64,000 nucleotides of DNA from Mycoplasma seminis (lineage in GTDB: Bacteria > Bacillota_I > Bacilli_A > Mycoplasmatales > Metamycoplasmataceae). The notes under the pieces were generated by a model, which was not told where the DNA came from, did not search any database, and was given only the letters and a program-made list of their open reading frames with translations. How positions within the stretch are numbered: the stretch's first letter is position 1; every line of letters starts with the position of its first letter. A program made the translations under genes and the position numbers. Where the stretch lies: positions 310,001 to 374,000 of the forward strand of contig NZ_CP132191.1 of assembly GCF_030718845.1 (NCBI RefSeq), read 5' to 3'. Below, in pieces: positions 57,401 through 64,000 of the stretch.

Positions 57401-58738
57401 ATGAATGCTAGAGAATTTGAAAAAAAATATAATCTTTCAATAAATAATTTACGTCCTGCTATTAGCCAATTTGCTCCAAAAGATGAATCATTATTAAATA
57501 ATATTGCAGGTAAGCCTAAAAAGCTTTTAGTGGAAATTTTTAAAAGATTTTTCACAAGCTGAGCTTCAGTTCTTGCGCTTATTGTATTTATTACAATTTT
57601 AATTATTTCAATCGTAGTTACATCAACAGCAAAATATTCATCAACTAAACCACTTTATAATTCTGTTCCAATTTATTATATAAATGCAAAAACTCATGAA
57701 GTTTTAAAATTAGATAGCTCAACATCTAATATTAAAAATTTACCACCAGTATTTTCTCCTTGGTATTCTTCGGAAAATATTCCAGATTTTGCTAGTTTAA
57801 CCAAAAAATGAGCAAGCGAATATCATGGAGTACTTTGACAAGACTTTATTTTCTTAGGTGAAAATAATCCAAATAATGCAATTAGAGTTATTAACCTAAA
57901 TGACACTACCCAAAGTGTTGAAGTAAATGCTTATACATTCTTTAAGGTGCAAAACATTGCAATTGCATTACAAAAAAGTCAACTTCCAGCTGATGCAAGC
58001 GTAGAACAAGTTAGAAGTTATATTAACCAAATTATTGCTTTAAACCCACAATTTAATATCACAACATATTTAGGAACAAATAAAGACGGAATTGATATTT
58101 GAACTCTTTCATGAGTAGGAACATGACAAGCTATTAGACTTGCTATTATAGTAGCTACAATTCAAACTATAATTGGGGTAGCGATAGGTGCATACCTCGG
58201 ATTCCATGTTGGATCATGAATTGATACAGTAATCATGCGTATTATTGATATCTTTGTAGCTCCTCCTACACTTATTTGATTATTAATTTTTGCTTCTACA
58301 TTTGGAACAACTGATCTTACACTAGGAATTGCCTTAGTATTTATTGGATGAGTTGGTTCAGTAGGAAGCACTAGAATGTTTATTATTACAGTAAAAGATC
58401 AAGAATATATTACAGCTTCTAAATCAGTTGGTGCTTCAAAAGCAAGACTTATTTACAAACATGCTTTACCAGCAATTATTGGAAAAATCTCAACTAGTTA
58501 TGTTGCTGCTATTCCATCAATTATTATGTCTGTATCATCACTTGCTTTCCTTGGGTTCTTTAAATCAGACCAAGCAAACTTAGGAGCAATACTTTCAAGT
58601 GCTGCTTCACAAGCTGGTGATAATGCCTTTATCTTAGCTTTACCAGCTACAATCTTATTATTAATTTCAGTTTCACTTCACTTTGTGGCTTTAGGTGTAC
58701 ACGATGCACTTGATCCAAAAGTAATTAAAACAAGATAG
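57401..58738 (+). CDS. oppC: Oligopeptide ABC permease OppC
   Basis: A 445-residue partner permease. After an N-terminal helix (SWASVLALIVFITILI) comes an extracellular domain of about 170 residues, longer than in most OppC proteins. Five helices follow. The coupling loop is KDQEYITASKSVGASKARLIYKHALP (cited in part: SVGASKARLIYKH). It starts two bases after the oppB stop behind AAAGGGGG. The C-terminus (HFVALGVHDALDPK) is the classic DppC/OppC 'ln.lGd.LrD.lDPr' ending. Confidence 0.93.
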
Positions 58739-58745
58739 GAGTATT

Positions 58746-59801
58746 ATGGAAAATAAAAAAGAAAAACTTTTAAGTGTACAAAACCTTAAAGTTTCATTTA
58801 AATTAAGAAAAAACAAATTTATTACCATAGTACGTGGAGTGGATTTAGAAATTAATAAAGGTGAAATTATCGGAATTGTAGGTGAATCTGGTTCAGGAAA
58901 ATCAGTTACTTCAAAGGCACTTTTAAACATTAATGAAAATGCTTTTACTACTGCAGATAAGATGGAAATAGATGGAATTGATTTATTACAAAATAAAAAA
59001 GAATCATTTTGACAAAATATTAGAGGTCATAAAATTGGATATATTCCACAAGACCCTCTTACTTCACTTAACCCAACTAGAAAAATTGGAAAACAACTTC
59101 TAGATGCCTTGAACAAAAATGAAGAATGGAAAAATAAACCACTTCATGAAAAGAAAGCATATTTACTTTCGCTTTTAAAAAGATTTGGTATTCGTGGTGC
59201 TGAACAAGTTTTTGATATGTACCCACATACTTTATCTGGAGGAATGAAACAAAGAGTTGTTATTACAATGGTAGTAGCTTTAAAACCAAGCTTAATTATT
59301 GCTGATGAACCGACTACTGCACTTGATCCTACCGTTCAAGCCTCTGTGCTAGCATTATTTGAAAATATTCGTCAAGAATTTAACATTACAATTATTCTTA
59401 TTAGTCACAACATTTCAGTTGTTGCTAAATTCTGTGATTACATTTATGTTATGTATGCAGGTAAAATAGTTGAAAAAGGAAGTAAAAAAGATATCTTTAC
59501 TGACCCAAAACACCCTTATACTTGAGCACTTATTTCAGCTATTCCTGAAAACAAGGAAGATAGATTATACTCAATTAATGGAACTCCACCTGATATGAAT
59601 AATTTACCACTTGGAGATGCATTTGCACCTAGAAATGAGTATGCTTTAGAAATTGATTTCTTAAAAGAACCACCATTATTTGAAGTTTCACAAAATCATT
59701 ATGCAGCAACTTGATTGCTCCACCCTGATGCACCAAAAGTAACATTATCAAAAGAATTACAAAATAGATTAGACAGCTTTAAGAAGGTATTTAATGAGTA
59801 A
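58746..59801 (+). CDS. oppD: Oligopeptide ABC ATPase OppD
   Basis: A 351-residue ATPase of the DppD/OppD family. Walker A is GESGSGKSVTSKALL near residue 47. GYIPQDPLTSLNP (Q-loop), TLSGGMKQRVVI (signature), LIIADEPTTALDPTVQ (Walker B) and LISHNISVV (H-loop, Asn after the His) are in place. The C-terminal oligopeptide extension (KHPYTWALISAIPE) is present, but the Fe-S Cys cluster seen in many OppD proteins is absent. It overlaps OppF by 8 bp and pairs with it as the heterodimeric motor. Confidence 0.94.
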
Positions 59802-62181
59802 AAAAACAATATTAGAAGTAATTAATTTAAAGAAATATTTCGTAAATAAAAATGCAGTTAATAAAGCTGTAGATAATGTATCTTTTGATGTTAAAGAAGG
59901 TGAAATTATTGGACTTATCGGTGAATCTGGTTCAGGTAAAACTACAATTGGCCGTTCACTTTTAAGACTATATGATGACTTTAATGGGTTTGTTAGACTA
60001 GATGGAAAAATTATTTCTGGAAAAAGAATTTCTCGTAAACGTAAGAAATTCATGCATAAAAATATTCAAATGATTTTCCAAGACCCAATGGCTTCATTAA
60101 ATGGTCAAAATACTATTTATTCAATTTTAAAAGAACCACTTGTGGTAAATGGAATTATTAAGAATAAACGTAAGGATATCAAATCAGATTGATTCAAAGT
60201 TAAATCTAACTTTAGATATACTTTTATTGAACAAGCCTTAAAATATCAACTTGAAAACTTAAAAATTTCTAATCGTTTACATAAACCATTTATTGAAAAA
60301 TGGGAAAAACTCGGTAATCAAATTACTTTTGATGTTTTAAACAATCTTGATGACCAATTTAATTCTTACTTTGCCTATTTAGAAGAAAGAACTAAAATTA
60401 ACTCCATAGTAATTAATAACCTATATAAAAATACTGAAAACTTAATTAATTTATACGAAGAAAAACAAGCTGACTTCAGAGCTAAGAAAATTGATTTTGA
60501 TGAGGTTGCTTTAGAAGAAGCTAGAAATAAATATAAGAAAGAAAAACAATTATTCTTCTTTAATGAAAAATATTTTGAACTAAAAGAATTAGAAGCAAGT
60601 CAAAAAGAACTTTATGATGAAGATAAAACTAATTATAAAGATGCAGCTAAAATATCTAAAACCTCAATTAAAAACTTTTTAGCTGAAATAAAAAACGAAT
60701 ACCGTATGCATAGAAATGATGCTTACTCAACAACATTTTTAGATTACTATTTCCATGAATTAAAACTTTATTTAATTAACCATCGTTTATATAAGGAACT
60801 TAAAAAGAATTATTCAAAATTAAAATTCCTTACATTTGAACAATTACTTCATTTATCTGAAGAATTTAGAAAGTATTCACAAGAATTTTATGCAACTAAA
60901 TTAAATATCAATACTTCTCAAAAATCTTCAATTAAGCAACTTAAAGAAATTGTTAATAAAGAGTACGATTTTGATTTATCTGAATATATCAATCAGTCAT
61001 TAGCACTTGAAGAAGAATTAAAATCAAAATATAAAGCTTCTAAAAAACAATATAAATCAACTAAAACAAAAAGAATAATTGAAGCATTTAAGTATGCTCC
61101 AGATTATGCTGCAGATAGACAAGCGGCTAAAGAAGAATTAGCCAGTGCGCAAGCTTTATTTGATGCTGAAGCTAAAAAATATATTGTTAAATATCGTGAA
61201 AGAATTGTAGCAATTCAAAAACAAATTGCTCATGAACAAGAAATTGATGCTGATTTACGTAGCAGAGATAAAGTGGTATTTAATCAATTTATGTTAAATA
61301 ACAAAAACTTTATTAAATTCTTTGAAAAAGATATTTTAAGACCTTTATCAAAGGCTAAAAAGAATTCTAAAGAGTTTAAACAATACCAACAAAGACAAAT
61401 TGATCTCAAAGTATATCAAACTAACGTTCAAGATAGATTAAATGGTATTAAATCATTCCAAATTGAAAATAAATACTTAAATAAAAACTTATATAGTATT
61501 TATTTATTAATGGGTGTTACTCAAAAAGATAAAAAATATCGTGCTTGAGGAAAATTTGGTACATTTCTTACTTATGTTGGCCTTCCTCTTAGAATGCATA
61601 AGATTTCTAACTTATACACCCAATCAATCATTTATAAAGCATTGGAAGATGTTGGTTTATTAAAACAATTTGCTTACCGTTATCCACATGAATTCTCTGG
61701 TGGTCAAAGACAAAGAATTGTTATTGCTAGAGCCCTTATTACAGAGCCTAAAATCATTGTAGCTGACGAACCGATTGCTTCTCTTGATATTTCAATTCAA
61801 GCTCAAGTGGTTAACTTACTTAAAGATTTATGTAAAAAGAAAAATATTGGTATGGTATTTATTGCCCATGACCTTTCAATGATTGAATATATTGCTGATA
61901 GAGTGCAAATCATGCACCTTGGTAAAATTGTTGAATCAGGAAAAACTGAAGCAATTTATGCTAATCCAATTCACCCTTACACAATTAATTTATTTAAAGC
62001 TATACCTAAGATTTCAAATGCAAATGAAAAATTCCAAGATGTTAAATTTGAACTTTCATATCTTGAAGAACAAATGTTCCCTAATATTGCAATTGAACAA
62101 GAAATCGAAGATGATATTCACTATGTTTATGGTACGCAACAACAAGTTGCTGACTGAATAGCTCACAAAAAAGATGAATAA
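59794..62181 (+). CDS. oppF: Oligopeptide ABC ATPase OppF with ~450-aa coiled-coil insertion
   Basis: A 795-residue OppF, more than twice the usual length. Walker A is GESGSGKTTIGRSLL at about residues 43-57 and the Q-loop is MIFQDPMASLN. From about residue 125 to 590 the helical domain is interrupted by Lys/Glu-rich coiled-coil sequence. FSGGQRQRIVIARALI (signature, about residue 634), IIVADEPIASLDISIQAQ and FIAHDLSMI follow. NPIHPYTINLFKAIP is the OppF C-terminal motif. All catalytic residues are intact, unlike the degenerate homologue at 181-2640. The insertion lies at the same place as in the UgpC-type ATPase at 39810. Confidence 0.93.
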
Positions 62182-62662
62182 TTTTTGATTCAAAACATCT
62201 CAAAAGTTTAAAATTGAATTTTCTTCACTAAGGTTTTATTTAATTAATTTAGTGTTTCTATTAATTTATTTTGCAATAGTGTTAGCTTATTATCTAGTTA
62301 AAAAAAATATTTGATATGAGCCTAAATACCATCATAATTTAATATTAAATGCTTTTTCAGTTCCTGCTTTTGTTTGCTTTTTACTTGAAGTAATGTGCCT
62401 AGTATTTAAATTTGGTTTTATGGAAAAAACATTTGCTAAATTCAAAATGTCTATTGATAATTTTAATGATGCTAAGGAACAAAGACAACTCAAAAAAATG
62501 CCTAATGAAGACAAAAGAGCATATTTAAAGAAAAAAGAAGAATTAGCAGAAAAACAAAAACAACAAGAATTAAAAAGAAACAAATCCAAGTTTCCGTTTG
62601 GATTCGGAATGTTTCTTTATGGTATTGCATCAATCGCTTTCATTATTGTAATTTACATTTAA
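62174..62662 (+). CDS. Membrane protein at the end of the opp operon
   Basis: A 162-residue protein with three hydrophobic segments (about residues 20-42, 58-80 and 142-160) and a long Lys/Glu-rich amphipathic helix between the last two (EDKRAYLKKKEELAEKQKQQ). The topology recalls small uncharacterised mycoplasma membrane proteins (possibly DUF3899-like, not verified). It overlaps oppF by 8 bp, so it is cotranslated and may be an accessory of the importer. Confidence 0.7.
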
Positions 62663-62685
62663 GTCAACTGAAAAGTTGGCTTTTT
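62661..62685 (+). terminator. Terminator of the pepF/opp operon
   Basis: AAGTCAACT pairs with AGTTGGCTT around GAAA and ends in TTTTTC, immediately after the membrane-protein stop. Confidence 0.88.
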
Positions 62686-62705
62686 CTATTGTTTTTTGGT
62701 AATAT

Positions 62706-64000
62706 CCCGTGTTTCCAAGTTAATAAGGGTAAAAAAACGTGCAGTCCTTAATTTTAGGCCTGCACAATTTTTAATACTTGAAATTACATAGAAAAATCAC
62801 TATTTAACAATTTAACTATATAGTTATATAAATCAATTTCCTCTTTTATATCATCGTTATTTCACATTTTTCTTCTGTTACAATACCATCAACTTTTTTA
62901 TAATTGATATTTGCTGCTTTAATAGCACCGATTATTTGTTGTGTTGTTACTTTATCTAACACACCAGTTAACATTTGTTGATTGTAGTTAACCTTTCAAG
63001 TTAAATAGTTTAAAACAACTAATGCTAAAAAACATATTGTTATATGACCGTAAACGTGTTCATCTTTTCTAACAAACATAGGTCTTGTTTCTAATGTAGA
63101 TTTTAAATCTCTAAAATTATTCTCAATTCTTCATTGATTTTTGTATATTTCTAGAATTTCTCTAATAGTTAAATCAAATCTTGTAGTTTCAAAAACCACA
63201 TATCCATCTAGTTTTTGATCTTCATGTACTTTTTCCATATCCATAACAAATCTTGATTGTTGGATTTCTGTAAAAAACTTATATTTTTTATATGAAATCA
63301 TACTTTTAGCAGTTGCGCTGCCGCTTTCATCTTTAACTTTATTAAATCTTTCGATGACTTCATTTCTTAGTTGAGCATCTCTTTTAGCTTTGTATTTATC
63401 ATAAATTACTACTTGTCTTACTTTTATGGCTTTATTTTCTTTAGTTACATTTACTTGTTCTACTTCTTTGCATAATAAACCATCTATATCTTTGTAATCT
63501 GTTTCACTTATAACGTATTCTTTAAATTTTTTGCTTTGCGCCTTTAATCTAACGGGAAAAATATAATTTAGTCCATTATTTTTTAGAAATAGTTTGTTTT
63601 GATAATCATTCATCCCTTTATCTGCGATAACTGTTACATTTTTAAGATTATAAATTTCCCCTAATTCATTAATTGTGGGTATTAAGGTTTTTGAATCAGC
63701 AACATTTCCTGGTAGTAATGCAAAATCTAAAGGAATTCCATTTCTATCTGTAACCATTCCAAGAACAACTTGATCCTCTTTGAATTTTCCATCTTTTGAA
63801 TATCCACTTCTTTTTAATGTGTATTTTGATTTTAAGTTTTCATTTGTATTAACAAATGTTTCAAAATAAAGTGTTGTTGCGTCCATGAATACCAAATTAA
63901 CATCACGGTTGGTATATTCATGGATTTTTTAATTCATGTTTTTGATTAGTTTTTGCTTATTTTCTGCAACAAAATCTAAGAAATTATAAACTGTGGATTT
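62706..64000 (-). mobile_element. IS1634-family element, copy C (diverged, right end outside window)
   Basis: The transposase is clearly related to copies A and B but distinct in sequence. The left tip is probably near 62706 (CCCGTGTTTCCAAGTTAA, comparable with CCTGAGTTTCGGAGTTTT). A hairpin follows at 62738-62767 (minus-strand GTGCAGGCC with GGACTGCAC, then T7), at the same relative position as in A and B. The other tip and any target duplication are beyond 64000, so the boundaries are provisional. Confidence 0.75.
62846..64000 (-). pseudogene. IS1634-family transposase with an in-frame nonsense codon (partial)
   Basis: The frame runs from the window edge to TAA 62846-62848. LVFMDATTLYFETF, NVTVIADKGMN and NQWRIENNFRDLKS supply the DDE residues, and GYSKDGKFKEDQVVLGMVTD matches copies A/B. 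A TAA at 63929-63931 interrupts the frame at the point where copy B has a normal codon (sequence NMN-stop-KIHEY); homologous coding continues on both sides. The ATG at 63893-63895 is thus not a real start. The N-terminus is outside the window, so other lesions cannot be excluded. Confidence 0.78.

Overview
The window comes from a mollicute of the Mycoplasma/Mycoplasmopsis type. It is very AT-rich. TGA must be read as Trp (genetic code 4) throughout: rpoB, rpoC, metG, pepF and every long lipoprotein are only full length that way. Many genes carry a prolipoprotein signal with Cys near residues 25-29, and there are no cell-wall genes. The lipoprotein/ABC content and IS1630-like and IS1634-like elements suggest the hominis cluster, but I cannot name the species. 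All CDS coordinates below use code 4.

Layout. (1) 1-2640: the end of a membrane-protein gene and a degenerate OppF-like ABC protein with a coiled-coil core. (2) 2646-6397: a TPP riboswitch plus RBS-masking terminator controls a P37(Cypl)-type thiamine/TPP ABC operon (lipoprotein, ATPase, fused permease). (3) 6448-8013: an IS30-family element with a frameshifted transposase. (4) 8148-16296: rpoB-rpoC, with Asn at the rifampicin-critical His526 position. (5) 16340-18042: an IS1202-like element inside a 37-bp duplication of the rpoC terminator. (6) 18103-18713: leaderless dUTPase and tRNA-Leu(CAA). (7) 18802-24434: a subtilisin-like protease/lipoprotein operon. An IS1634-family element sits between a truncated and an intact copy of the protease 5' end, giving a 656-bp direct repeat. 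(8) 24501-35374: tpx, an M42 aminopeptidase, two divergent lipoproteins, then secG-rnr-trmN6-like-metG-monooxygenase-like. (9) 35389-46366: a surface-nuclease/ABC-importer locus whose leader starts with an attenuator-like hairpin. (10) 46382-49890: a split chromate-type transporter with a second IS1634 copy and a 217-bp duplication. (11) 49991-62685: a lysine riboswitch heads pepF-oppABCDF plus a membrane protein. (12) 62706-64000: part of a third, diverged IS1634-type element with a nonsense codon.

How it fits together. The organism scavenges nutrients: TPP by the P37 system, nucleic-acid products by the nuclease-linked importer, and peptides by Opp plus PepF, perhaps helped by the surface protease. 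Two metabolite riboswitches tie import to intracellular TPP and lysine. The lysine element is notable because it would control peptide import and hydrolysis, not lysine biosynthesis. The nuclease/ABC and pepF/opp promoters share paired ATGTGGAA boxes at nearly the same distance from the -10 box, which suggests a common regulator.

Four insertion sequences shape the region. In each of the three complete insertions I can reconstruct near coding sequence, the target duplication leaves the neighbouring gene or terminator rebuilt on one side.
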